DNA of 34,376 bases. Source: an uncultured bacterium (GTDB lineage: Bacteria; Planctomycetota; UBA1135; GCA-002748355). The translations under genes were made by a program, and so were the position numbers. Of the stretch, positions 24,968-32,882 are shown piece after piece. Below the pieces are notes generated by a model. The model had not been told where the DNA came from. It worked only from the letters and a program-made list of their open reading frames with translations, and ran no database searches. The stretch covers positions 1 through 34,376 of the forward strand of contig CALLZN010000444.1 of assembly GCA_937858895.1 (NCBI GenBank). Reading direction: 5' to 3'. How positions within the stretch are numbered: position 1 is the stretch's first letter; every line of letters starts with the position of its first letter.

Positions 24968-26080
24968 TCAGAGCACACCGTCCCATTCGATGACGACGCC
25001 GGAGGGTCGCGATGGGAGGTGGTACGACGTGGCGCGTGTTGCCGTGCTCGAGTTGGCCCACTTCCCGAGCGCGAAGTCGTAGGGAATGCCGAGCTCTGAC
25101 TCGAAGCCGTTCGTCAGGACGATGCCGAGCGCGTTCGCTGCGGGGTCCAGGATCATGGCCTGGACGTAGTGTCCGCTTCCGCCGAGCAGCGGATCCTTCG
25201 GCAGCGGCAGCACAGCTTCTCCCCGAAACGTGCTTCCGGACGCGCGCACAGGCAGGACGCCGAGGATGTCGAGACCAGTCCTCAAGCTGTTGCCCGGAGC
25301 GCCGAGCGGACCGAGGTCGAAGGGAAGGCTGAGAGCGCCCCATTGCCTCGACGAAAAGCCGATCCACCAGAGCGCGGGCAGCTGGGCCGTGAGGCCTGTG
25401 ACCGCGTAGGTCAGCGAACCACCAGGCACTTGTTGCGACGACTGGGTCGTATCGAGGGACAGGGTCGGATAGCGCCCTGATGAGAGGCGACCGCTCGTCC
25501 CGAGCATCCAAAACGCTCCGTAGGGACGCGTCTCGCAGCCATCGACCCAGTAGCCGCTGTAACCCGTAACCGTGTCGGTGCAGACGATGTCGAAGAGCAG
25601 GTCGCCGTCGGCCTTGTTGTAGAAGTACGGTCGCGTGAAGGCGAAGCGGATGTTGAACGGCGCGGGCTTCGGGACCGCTGGTTGAAATGGCAAGTCGGTC
25701 TTGCCGTCGTAGACGATGGTCGCGCCGCTCTTGATGTTGGCGGCGAAGTCCTGCGACATCGACGCGATCGTCGTCGCCGCCACGGCGAGCGTGAGCGTCA
25801 CGCGCGGAATCGAGCGCGCTGGAATCGCGTAGCTACCTGTCGCGCCGTCGGCTTCGCGCCGCATCGCGAGACCACGCAGAAGCGCGCTCGGGCGCGTCGC
25901 AACGAGGTCACCCTTCGTGATCTGCTGCAAGCGGCACTGAGCCAAGTGAAAGGGCGCGTTGTATAGCGTGTTGCCCTCGCGAACGGCTGCGCTAGGCGGA
26001 ACGACGCGCAGCTGCTGCGCAGGCGCGATGAGCGTCAGGTTGCAGAAGGCGGCGGCCACGAAAGTGCTGGACTTGAACAT
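24968..26080 (-). CDS. Secreted protein of unknown function with shared C-terminal module
   Basis: 370-aa exported protein from ATG 26080; the frame is open further upstream but this ATG starts a signal peptide (FKSSTFVAAAFCNLTLI, cleavage near APAQ). No catalytic motif recognised. The central part has aromatic-rich strands (FNIRFAFTRPYFYN, YSGYWVDGCETRPYG). The C-terminal half carries WWIGFSSRQWGALSLP, LGPLGAPGNSLRTGLDIL and YVQAMILDPAANALGIVLTNG, which match elements in the adjacent secreted proteins, so it is probably cell-surface or periplasmic. No clear Shine-Dalgarno. 162 nt separate it from the next gene upstream. Confidence 0.72.
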   Translation of the reverse strand: MFKSSTFVAAAFCNLTLIAPAQQLRVVPPSAAVREGNTLYNAPFHLAQCRLQQITKGDLVATRPSALLRGLAMRREADGATGSYAIPARSIPRVTLTLAVAATTIASMSQDFAANIKSGATIVYDGKTDLPFQPAVPKPAPFNIRFAFTRPYFYNKADGDLLFDIVCTDTVTGYSGYWVDGCETRPYGAFWMLGTSGRLSSGRYPTLSLDTTQSSQQVPGGSLTYAVTGLTAQLPALWWIGFSSRQWGALSLPFDLGPLGAPGNSLRTGLDILGVLPVRASGSTFRGEAVLPLPKDPLLGGSGHYVQAMILDPAANALGIVLTNGFESELGIPYDFALGKWANSSTATRATSYHLPSRPSGVVIEWDGVL

Positions 26081-26242
26081 GGCTGAGCACGGAGCAAGGC
26101 ACGTACCGGTGGCAGCTGTCCGTGAGGCCCGCGCATATGCGAGTTCGCCTCGCGGACGCGCCGTGCTATGTTCGCATCCTGGACTCGCGGTCCTGATGCT
26201 GGACGCATCCGGGCCGCTCACTGCGCGTCTGTCACAGTGCCC

Positions 26243-27211
26243 TCACTGCACCGCGGCCGTCAGCGCGTTCGAAAACGTGAAGCCCAGGGCATTGGCGTTG
26301 GGGTCGACCGTCATCGTTTGGTGGTGCAGCCGTAAGCCCCGCAGCGACGCTTGATTCGGAATGCCCCAGACCGCGTTTGCGACCCCGTTGCCGGTGCCGC
26401 TGCCTGTCGCGATCACCGCCTGGGTGATGTCGATCGAGACGCGCAGCACGCAGGTCCCGCCGCCGAGCCCCTGCAAGGGAAGTGGCAGGGGGAGGGCCCC
26501 GAAGGCGGTGTCCGAGAGGCCGAGGAGGGGGACGTTGACGCTGGTCGGCGGCAGGGTGTGCGTTTCGGCGACGTAGGGGGCTCCGAGCGCTGGCGCGGTC
26601 TTCATTCCGAGGATGGGCTTGAAGCCGTCGGTCCCGGGGCAGCCTTCGCCGCTAGCAGTGACGCTGGCCTCGTTGACGAAGATGCGGTGGGGAGTGCCCG
26701 GTACATTGCTCATCGGGCCGTACCAGCCCCAAGCATCGCCGGTATTGCGACCGTCACCATCGACGGCGTTGCCGGTCGCGAAGATCTGCACGAGCCCCGG
26801 GATCGTTGGAGCTGTCCAAGCAAAGGACCAGTCACGCTGCAAGGTATTGACGTGCGTGATCGCGGCGCGACCGGTGTTGGTCGTGTCGATGCGCGTCGTC
26901 AAGCCCGCAACGAAGCTGCCGTCCGAGGCCTCCATCGTGAAGCCACCGCGCGTGCTGTTCAGGTTCGCACCGCCGACCGTAGCCTTAATCGCGACGTTGC
27001 TGCCAGGCGCGACGGACATCGCGCTGTCGATCGTGAACTTGACATTGAAATTCGGAAAGGCGTTGTGGCAGTTGCCACAGCTCGGGAAGGCTGTTGCCAA
27101 GTTGCGCGGGTCGCCTTGCTTCCCAGAGATAATGCCACTGCCGTGGCCCAGGGCGAGCGACAGCGGTAGCAAAGTAACCGTGACGAAGAGGAGCTTGGTC
27201 TGGGTTTTCAT
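26243..27211 (-). CDS. Secreted choice-of-anchor V-like protein with c-type heme motif
   Basis: 322-aa exported protein from ATG 27211. A signal peptide (KLLFVTVTLLPLSLALG) is followed at residues 45-49 by a single CxxCH (SCGNCHNAF), a covalent heme c site. A beta-sandwich domain then resembles the 'choice-of-anchor V'/reeler-like family: GGFTMEASDGSFVAG, ITHVNTLQRDWSFAWTAP, GLVQIFATGNAVDGDG and DAWGWYGP. The last about 110 residues form the module shared with neighbours (LLGLSDTAFGALPLPLPL, IPNQASLRGLRLHHQ, DPNANALGFTFSNA). It may be a surface electron-transfer or binding protein; heme attachment is predicted, not shown. The frame is open further upstream, overlapping the next gene. Confidence 0.75.
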   Translation of the reverse strand: MKTQTKLLFVTVTLLPLSLALGHGSGIISGKQGDPRNLATAFPSCGNCHNAFPNFNVKFTIDSAMSVAPGSNVAIKATVGGANLNSTRGGFTMEASDGSFVAGLTTRIDTTNTGRAAITHVNTLQRDWSFAWTAPTIPGLVQIFATGNAVDGDGRNTGDAWGWYGPMSNVPGTPHRIFVNEASVTASGEGCPGTDGFKPILGMKTAPALGAPYVAETHTLPPTSVNVPLLGLSDTAFGALPLPLPLQGLGGGTCVLRVSIDITQAVIATGSGTGNGVANAVWGIPNQASLRGLRLHHQTMTVDPNANALGFTFSNALTAAVQ

Positions 27212-27275
27212 GTGTTGGAGGAGCGCGGAAAAGCAGCACGAGTGAAAGAAAGCTGAGAGGAGCGACGACCCATCC

Positions 27276-28973
27276 TCAAGGCACGATGCGGATGGCCGTC
27301 GCGTTCGACGCGTAGCGCGGCTCGAAGGTCTGCGGGTCGAGATCGAGCGCCGCCACGTGCAGCGTCGCCCCTGACCAAGCCAGCGGCAGCACGTTGCCCG
27401 GCACCGTGAAGGTCGCGTCCGCGAAGCCGAGCCCGTTGATCGCACCGAACCAACCAACGAAGGGCGCTTGGTTGAGCAAGCCCGCCGCCGTGATCGTCAG
27501 GAAATCGAAGTTGATCGGCAGGTTGACGCCACGATCGAAGGAAGCACCAGGGCTCGTGCCCGAGAGCGTCGTGAGCAATGCGTAGTAGCGGCCAGCTTCG
27601 CTCGTGCCCGGACTGAGCCGCAAGAAGACGTTGCCACCGCTCTGAATCGAGACCTGGGCCGCAACCGGGTTGAGGATCGCCGGCACTCCGATTTGTCGCG
27701 CCGTGACGGCAGAGCGACCACTCGCATCCGTGACCTTCACCGAGACGATGCGCGACCCCGGTCCAGCGAGCGTTCGCTGCACGGGTCCGAGCGCCACGCT
27801 GCTCGCTTCGAAGGCGCCGTCGCCGTCGGCGTCGAAGCTCGCGCGCAGCGTCGCTTGACTGTGCTGCAACGAAGTCGAGCGCGAGCTATCGAGCGCCGCG
27901 CCGACGCCGCTGGCCGAGCCGTCGAGGCGGGCGATCGGCAGGTCCGGGCCTGGGTCGCAATGCTGCGCAAGCGCCGAGAACCAGGTCGGGTTCGGTGCCG
28001 CCGTGTAGTAGCGGAAGGCCATCGTGCCATCGGCGCCGCCCGCCATCGCGCCGCGGAAGCAGGCGTCGATGGTCTGCGGAGTCGTCGTGCCGCTGCTGTC
28101 GTTCCAAGTCCGGATCGCTGGCACGAGGCGACACGACGAGCCGGCGTTACGGATCGCTTGGCGGCCATAGCTCGCGACGCCGCGCAGGTAGCCTTCCATG
28201 AGCGCCAAGTTGTTGCCATAGACGTGGCCGTTTGCGGTGTAGGCCATCGGCATGAGCACGTCGATCACGCGCGCCATGCTCTCCCAATCCTGGCCGTAGT
28301 TCTGGCTCAGGTAGCTACGCATCTCGGCGTAGCTGCGGAAGCGATTGTCGTAGCTGCCTGCGTCGATCGCGTAAGCGCCCGCGATGACGAAGGCGTGCAG
28401 TGGCATGGTTCCGACTTCTCGGCGCGCGTCGCGCAAGAAGCGGTCGACGAGCGTCGGCGAATGGCTGCCCCCGAACCAGCGGACATAGTCGAAGGCGATG
28501 CCGTCGAGCTCATAAACGCGCTCGCCGCGGACGTCGTAGCTGTGCACGAGGTAGCGAAGCACGCGCTCGATCATGTGCGTCTGGTGGGCGAGGTCGTCGG
28601 GATAGGGGCCACCATCGCGGAAGATCTGCACGACACCGACGACTTGGAGCCCCTCGGCGTGGGCCTTGTCGATGAAGCGCGAGAGTGTCACGAGCCCCGC
28701 TTTGGTGCCCCAAGTCGTGTTCCAAGTGCCCGCTTCGTCCTGGATGCGCAGCTCCCCTTGCCGTGACCCCGTCGTGCGCCAGCAATGCAAGTAGATCGTG
28801 TCGAGGCCGGCAGCCTTCGAGCGCGCGATGATGTTGTCGACATCGGCGTCGATGTTGCCGACGAGGAAGGGCCAGACGCCGATCGAAGAGTCGAAGGACT
28901 TCTGCGCGCTCAGCGGCGCCAGGGCGAGGGCCGCGCACGCGAGGGTGCGTGAGATTCGTGAAAGTTGGTGCAT
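27276..28973 (-). CDS. Secreted GH10-like/GHL10 family putative glycoside hydrolase with PKD-like domain
   Basis: 565-aa exported protein. Signal peptide (TLACAALALAPLSAQ). A TIM-barrel-like domain at about residues 28-340 has IGVWPFLVG, GLDTIYLHCW, AEGLQVVGVVQIF and ELDGIAFDYVRWFG near 155-168, the pattern of the GHL10/DUF4015 group ('vDGi.fDyvR'), then VIDVLMPMAYT. A PKD-like segment follows (about 385-435, DADGDGAF with VSVKVTDASG), and a C-terminal beta-rich module ending VAALDLDP. The acidic residues in DGIAFD are candidate catalytic ones. Substrate unknown. Start at ATG 28973, with no strong Shine-Dalgarno. It may be co-transcribed with the c-heme protein 64 nt downstream. Confidence 0.78.
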   Translation of the reverse strand: MHQLSRISRTLACAALALAPLSAQKSFDSSIGVWPFLVGNIDADVDNIIARSKAAGLDTIYLHCWRTTGSRQGELRIQDEAGTWNTTWGTKAGLVTLSRFIDKAHAEGLQVVGVVQIFRDGGPYPDDLAHQTHMIERVLRYLVHSYDVRGERVYELDGIAFDYVRWFGGSHSPTLVDRFLRDARREVGTMPLHAFVIAGAYAIDAGSYDNRFRSYAEMRSYLSQNYGQDWESMARVIDVLMPMAYTANGHVYGNNLALMEGYLRGVASYGRQAIRNAGSSCRLVPAIRTWNDSSGTTTPQTIDACFRGAMAGGADGTMAFRYYTAAPNPTWFSALAQHCDPGPDLPIARLDGSASGVGAALDSSRSTSLQHSQATLRASFDADGDGAFEASSVALGPVQRTLAGPGSRIVSVKVTDASGRSAVTARQIGVPAILNPVAAQVSIQSGGNVFLRLSPGTSEAGRYYALLTTLSGTSPGASFDRGVNLPINFDFLTITAAGLLNQAPFVGWFGAINGLGFADATFTVPGNVLPLAWSGATLHVAALDLDPQTFEPRYASNATAIRIVP

Positions 28974-29081
28974 GCGGCAGTCACTCTAACCTGTCCTCGG
29001 TCCTCGTCTGCGACCGCGCGGCCGCACGTTTCCCGAAGACCGATTCTTGGTCTTGCCGCCGGTTGGGGCCAGGATGCCGTC

Positions 29082-30287
29082 GTGAAGAGGCGTAACAAGA
29101 TCGTCGTCTGCGCATCCGTTACCGCCGTCCTGGTCGCGAGTGTGCGTCCGGTCGACGAGACCGCGGCTTCGGGCCCCCTCGTCCTCGGCCTGAACGACCA
29201 CGGACTGCGCCTCGTCGTCGTGCGCGCTTCGCCCGCCACCGGGCAGGCGACGCTCACCAAGCGGAGCGTGTCGGGGGCTGCGCCTGCTGCCGCAGAGGCC
29301 CAAGCCATGCAGGTCGAAGTCACTGCCAAGACCACGCTAATGCGCTTCGCCTTCGACGGTCTCGAGCCAGCGACCGAATACGACTATGCGCTGCGCGTGA
29401 TCGAGGGTGCTGGCGAGACGCGCTTTCAAGGCCGTGTCAAGACGGCCCCGATGCCTGGAAAGGGCGCCGTGCGCTTCGCGGCCTTTGGTGACAGCGGCAA
29501 GATCCCGTGGTGGACCTATGCCTCGGCGAAGGTCGCGGTCGGACCAGCGCCTTGGCTCGAGGGCGTCCTGCCGGGCCGCGGACAGCAGTGGGACATCGCC
29601 GCGCTCGTCGCGCAGAAGCAGGTCGACCTCGTGCTGCACCTCGGCGACATCGTCTACCCGAAGGGAGCGCGCGAGCACTACAACGAGGCCTACTTCGAGC
29701 CCTTCGCGAACATCGCGGCGCGCGTGCCGGTCTGGCCCGCCATCGGTAACCACGACGTGATGACCGAGAACGGCCAGCCCGTCGTCGACTACTTCGACTT
29801 GGAGCGGCGCTACTTCGACTTCGTGCATGGGCCGGTGCACTTCTTCTGCATCGACATGTATTCGAGCGCGATGGACAAGGCGTCCGAGCAGCGCAAGTGG
29901 CTCGCTGAGCGCCTCGCGCAGAGCAGCGCGCCGTGGAAGGTGGCGTTCACACACCGGCCCTTCCACACCGTCTCACGCTCGAAGGACGACGCCGACAACG
30001 CGATGCTGCGTGACGAAGTGCACCCCATGCTCGCTGCCGCTGGCGTGCGCTTCGTCTTCTCGGGTCACGATCACAACTACCAGCGCTTCCGCGCCGTCGA
30101 CTCGGTGCACTACATCGTCGCCGGTGGTGGCGGCAAGTCGCTCTACGAGCTCGGCTCGTCGCCGGACCTCGTCCTGTCGCTGCGCGATTACAGCCTCGTC
30201 ATCGTCGACGCGGACGAGCGACGCATGCGCCTCGAGGCGATCGACGTGCACGGGCAAGTCTTCGACAGAGTCGAAGAGACGCGCTAA
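29082..30287 (+). CDS. Secreted calcineurin-like metallophosphoesterase (purple acid phosphatase-like)
   Basis: 401-aa phosphoesterase. GTG 29082 has CAGGA about 7 nt upstream and begins a signal/anchor segment (KIVVCASVTAVLVAS); the frame is open to 28965. An N-terminal fibronectin-like domain with FDGLEPATEYDYAL (about residues 90-105) is as in purple acid phosphatases. Metal motifs: AAFGDSGK (about 134-140), LVLHLGDIVYP (about 184-193), WPAIGNHDV (about 218-226), VAFTHRPFHT and FSGHDHNYQRF. All five metallophosphoesterase blocks are present, so it is likely active. Its stop is 5 nt from the stop of the convergent HAD gene. Confidence 0.88.
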   Translation: MKRRNKIVVCASVTAVLVASVRPVDETAASGPLVLGLNDHGLRLVVVRASPATGQATLTKRSVSGAAPAAAEAQAMQVEVTAKTTLMRFAFDGLEPATEYDYALRVIEGAGETRFQGRVKTAPMPGKGAVRFAAFGDSGKIPWWTYASAKVAVGPAPWLEGVLPGRGQQWDIAALVAQKQVDLVLHLGDIVYPKGAREHYNEAYFEPFANIAARVPVWPAIGNHDVMTENGQPVVDYFDLERRYFDFVHGPVHFFCIDMYSSAMDKASEQRKWLAERLAQSSAPWKVAFTHRPFHTVSRSKDDADNAMLRDEVHPMLAAAGVRFVFSGHDHNYQRFRAVDSVHYIVAGGGGKSLYELGSSPDLVLSLRDYSLVIVDADERRMRLEAIDVHGQVFDRVEETR

Positions 30288-30292
30288 CCAAC

Positions 30293-30931
30293 TCAGCAGA
30301 GCGCCAGAACCTGGTCCGGCGAAGCGAGCACGAGTGTCGCGCCCGCGGCCTCGAGCTCGGTTGCATCGAAGGGTCCCCAGCCAGCTCCGATCGCGCCCAT
30401 CGCAGCCGCGCGGGCGGCGGCCATGTCGTGAACCGAGTCACCGATGTAGGCGCAGTGTTGCGGTTCGACGCCGAGGCGCTCGCACGCAAAGAGCAGCGGC
30501 GTTGGGTCCGGCTTGTGCCGCTCGACGTCGTCAGCGCCGACGAGGACGTCGAAGTAGCCCTCGAGTCCGCAAAGCGCGAGCCCGCGCCACGCCGCTTCGG
30601 ACAGCTTGCTCGTCACGACGGCGATGTTCTGGCGACGCTCGCGCAGGCCGGCGAGCATGCCATCGACGCCGGCGAAGGGGCGCACGAGGCTGTCATGGTG
30701 CTCGAGATTCCACGCGCGATACGTGCGCGTCATGCTCTCGACTTCGGCCTCGTCGACCGCGTAGTGCTGCAAGTGCTTGCGCAGCGGAATGCCGATGAAG
30801 CTCATGATCTTCGCACGCGAGAGCTCGGGCTTGCCGTGCTCGCGCAGAGTGTGCTCGTAGCTTTTGACGATGAGTTCGATCGAATCGATGAGCGTGCCGT
30901 CGAGGTCGAAGAGGATGGCCTCGAGGCTCAT
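30293..30931 (-). CDS. HAD-family phosphatase (phosphoglycolate phosphatase-like)
   Basis: 212-aa haloacid dehalogenase superfamily hydrolase. Motif I FDLDGTLIDS (about residues 8-17) holds the nucleophile Asp and the acid/base Asp. The helical cap follows (IGIPLRKHLQHYAVD). Motif II is IAVVTSK, motif III Lys is in ERHKPDPTPL, and motif IV is YIGDSVHDMAAA. The layout matches Gph/PpaX. It overlaps the alpha/beta hydrolase gene by ATGA and is the last gene of that operon. Exact substrate cannot be read; phosphoglycolate or pyrophosphate are the usual ones. Confidence 0.9.
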   Translation of the reverse strand: MSLEAILFDLDGTLIDSIELIVKSYEHTLREHGKPELSRAKIMSFIGIPLRKHLQHYAVDEAEVESMTRTYRAWNLEHHDSLVRPFAGVDGMLAGLRERRQNIAVVTSKLSEAAWRGLALCGLEGYFDVLVGADDVERHKPDPTPLLFACERLGVEPQHCAYIGDSVHDMAAARAAAMGAIGAGWGPFDATELEAAGATLVLASPDQVLALC

Positions 30932-32475
30932 GAGCGACAGGTCTCCACGACCCAGTCGACGATGTAGGTGAGGGCCGCGGGGGCGATCGTCTCTTCGATG
31001 GCCCGGTACTCGTCGGGCGTTCCCTTGTCCGCGGTCTGGAAGAAGTGATTGAGCTGCGGAAAGACCTTGACGGTCGCTCGCTCGTTCTTCGCCAGCGCAG
31101 CCTTCATCTCGTCCAAGTTTTGAGCCGGGTCGACCTGGAGGTCCTTCTCGCCGAAGACGCCCAAGAAGGCACAGCGCAAGTTGCGCAAGTCGCCACGCGG
31201 GTCATGCGCCAAGAAGAAGCGAAACCAAGGCGAGAGCAGCGTAGCCGCGCGCTGCTGCACGAAGGCTTGCTTGCTGACGCCTGCCCGCTCGTCTGGGTGC
31301 TCGTCGTAGTAGTCGCCGAGCCTCTTGACGACGCGTTGCCGGAGCTCGGTTTGTTCACCCTCTTCGCGGTCCTCATCGAGGGCCTTCTCGAGGACCATGT
31401 CGAGCAGGCTGCGGTTCTCGCGCAGCCCTGCTTCGAGCTTGTCTTCGTTCATGCCCTGGGCTCGGCCGATGAGGCGCATCTGGTGCTGGAGCACATCCGC
31501 ACCGGGCACCGCCGTCCCGCCGAGGGCGACGATGAAGTGCACGAGGTCGGTCGTCACCGCGACCATCGGGCCGACGATGCCGCCTTCGCTGTGGCCGATG
31601 ATGCCAAGGCGTTTGTGGTCGATGTCCGCGCGCTGCGCCAAACAGAGCAGTCCGGCGTGAGCGTCTTTGGCGAAGTCGCGCGTTGTCGCCGTCGCGAAGC
31701 TCCCGGTCGACGCCCCGATACCGCGGTCGTCGTAGCGCAAGACCGCGATGCCGCGTCTTGTGAGGGCGTCGGCGAGCACGTGGAAGAGCTTGTGGTCGAA
31801 GATCGTCTCGTCGCGATCCTGGGGCCCACTGCCCGAGACCAGGAGGACGGCCGGGAAGGGTCCGTCACCGCGCGGCAGGGTCAGGGTTCCGGCCAGGCAG
31901 ACGCGCTCCTTCGCTGTCTCGTTGGCTCGGGCATCGCCTTCGGGGGCTGCCGCCTCTTCGAGACGAAAGGTCTTGGCCGTGTCCTCCGTGGGCGCGTGAC
32001 TGTAGCGCAGCTCGATGACGCGGTAGGGGAAGGGTGGCTTCGGCGTCTGCGGCCGGCGCGCGCCGACGAAGACCTCGCTGCGCACGAAGTCGAGCGCGAA
32101 CTCGCGCCCTTGCACGAGCACGCCTGTGAGCTTGTCGCTCTTGCGCTCGGCGCCTGCTTCGAGTCGACCGCGATAAGTCGCGCCGATGCGCTTCCACTGG
32201 ACGACGACTTTGCCGTCTTCGTAGACGACCGAGTCGGCAGGGAGGTCCTTGGCACCCTGGTCGGGGATGTCGAGCTCCGCCTTCCACGCGTCGCCGCGCT
32301 TGAAGTCGAGGATGAGACGCAGCTTGCCGACGCCGGTGTCGAGGATGCCGGTCCACGACCCGTTCAGCGGATCGGGCGCCTTGTCGTTCACGCTTGTGTC
32401 TTGGGCGCTGAGCCTCGCAAGCGGCACTGTGACGATGAAGAGGGCGAATGCGAGCGCGGAGCTTCTGTTGACCAT
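30928..32475 (-). CDS. Secreted alpha/beta hydrolase (dipeptidyl-peptidase/dienelactone-hydrolase-like)
   Basis: 515-aa exported hydrolase. Signal peptide (LAFALFIVTVPLARLSAQ), then an N-terminal domain of about 100 residues (GSWTGILDTGVGKLRLILDF ... YRGRLEAGAERKSDKLTGVL) of the kind often fused to these esterases. The alpha/beta hydrolase domain starts near residue 195 (LAGTLTLPRGDGPFPAVLLVSGSGPQDRD). The nucleophile elbow is GHSEGG with Ser296; YDDRGIGAS precedes it, and FGEKDLQVDP and LNHFFQ supply the candidate Asp and His of the triad. It starts 4 nt after the SUI1-like stop and overlaps the HAD gene. Substrate unknown (ester or peptide). Confidence 0.88.
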   Translation of the reverse strand: MVNRSSALAFALFIVTVPLARLSAQDTSVNDKAPDPLNGSWTGILDTGVGKLRLILDFKRGDAWKAELDIPDQGAKDLPADSVVYEDGKVVVQWKRIGATYRGRLEAGAERKSDKLTGVLVQGREFALDFVRSEVFVGARRPQTPKPPFPYRVIELRYSHAPTEDTAKTFRLEEAAAPEGDARANETAKERVCLAGTLTLPRGDGPFPAVLLVSGSGPQDRDETIFDHKLFHVLADALTRRGIAVLRYDDRGIGASTGSFATATTRDFAKDAHAGLLCLAQRADIDHKRLGIIGHSEGGIVGPMVAVTTDLVHFIVALGGTAVPGADVLQHQMRLIGRAQGMNEDKLEAGLRENRSLLDMVLEKALDEDREEGEQTELRQRVVKRLGDYYDEHPDERAGVSKQAFVQQRAATLLSPWFRFFLAHDPRGDLRNLRCAFLGVFGEKDLQVDPAQNLDEMKAALAKNERATVKVFPQLNHFFQTADKGTPDEYRAIEETIAPAALTYIVDWVVETCRS

Positions 32476-32479
32476 GGTG

Positions 32480-32704
32480 TCAGCCTTTGACCGTGAGTTC
32501 GAGCTTGACGAGCTCGGCGCGGATCAGATCGCGGTGGTCGCCTTGGATCTCGGCATCACAACCATCGAGGGTGCCGCCGGCGCCGCGAAGGCGGACGATG
32601 CCGTCGCCTTCGTCGACGACCTTGCGCGTGCAGTTGCAGGCCTTCTTTGCGCGCTTGCAGAGCGGACACGTTGCGCCTTGCTCGCTGTCCCAGACGATAC
32701 CCAT
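32480..32704 (-). CDS. Short SUI1/YciH-like protein with Cys4 N-terminus
   Basis: 74 aa from ATG 32704; a start at 32749 is possible. Four Cys in C-x2-C-x6-C-x-C (C13, C16, C23, C25) look like a small zinc ribbon, as in planctomycete-type YciH/eIF1-like proteins. Then EGDGIVRLR and GAGGTLDGCDAEIQGDHRDLI, which are the first strand and last conserved block of SUI1. In E. coli YciH about 35 residues lie between these blocks, including the K-G-K loop and the first helix; here they are missing in frame. Either this is a shrunken functional form or a decayed one. It is the first gene of an operon with an alpha/beta hydrolase (4 nt gap) and a HAD phosphatase. Confidence 0.65.
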   Translation of the reverse strand: MGIVWDSEQGATCPLCKRAKKACNCTRKVVDEGDGIVRLRGAGGTLDGCDAEIQGDHRDLIRAELVKLELTVKG

Positions 32705-32882
32705 TGGCGAGACGATAGCTCGGGTGTCACGGTCGCGCACTTGCGACATCGGCGAGTCAGCGGTCCCTGCCGACCTTGCCAATGAGCGGATGCGGCGCTC
32801 GAGGCGTCGACCCAAGGGGAAGCCGAATGTCGAAGGCAGTCCGTGCGGGCTCGGCGCCGAGGCTCTGTTATTCTTGGTGGTC

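Noticed and set aside
26133..26142. 10-bp palindrome CGCATATGCG upstream of the gene starting at 26080
   Set aside because: Single occurrence about 53 nt from the start, no second site and no identified regulator; could be an operator but not supported.
30281..30304. Possible terminator hairpin GCGCT...AGCGC between convergent stops
   Set aside because: Only five base pairs with a 14-nt loop and no U-tract; likely chance in GC-rich DNA.
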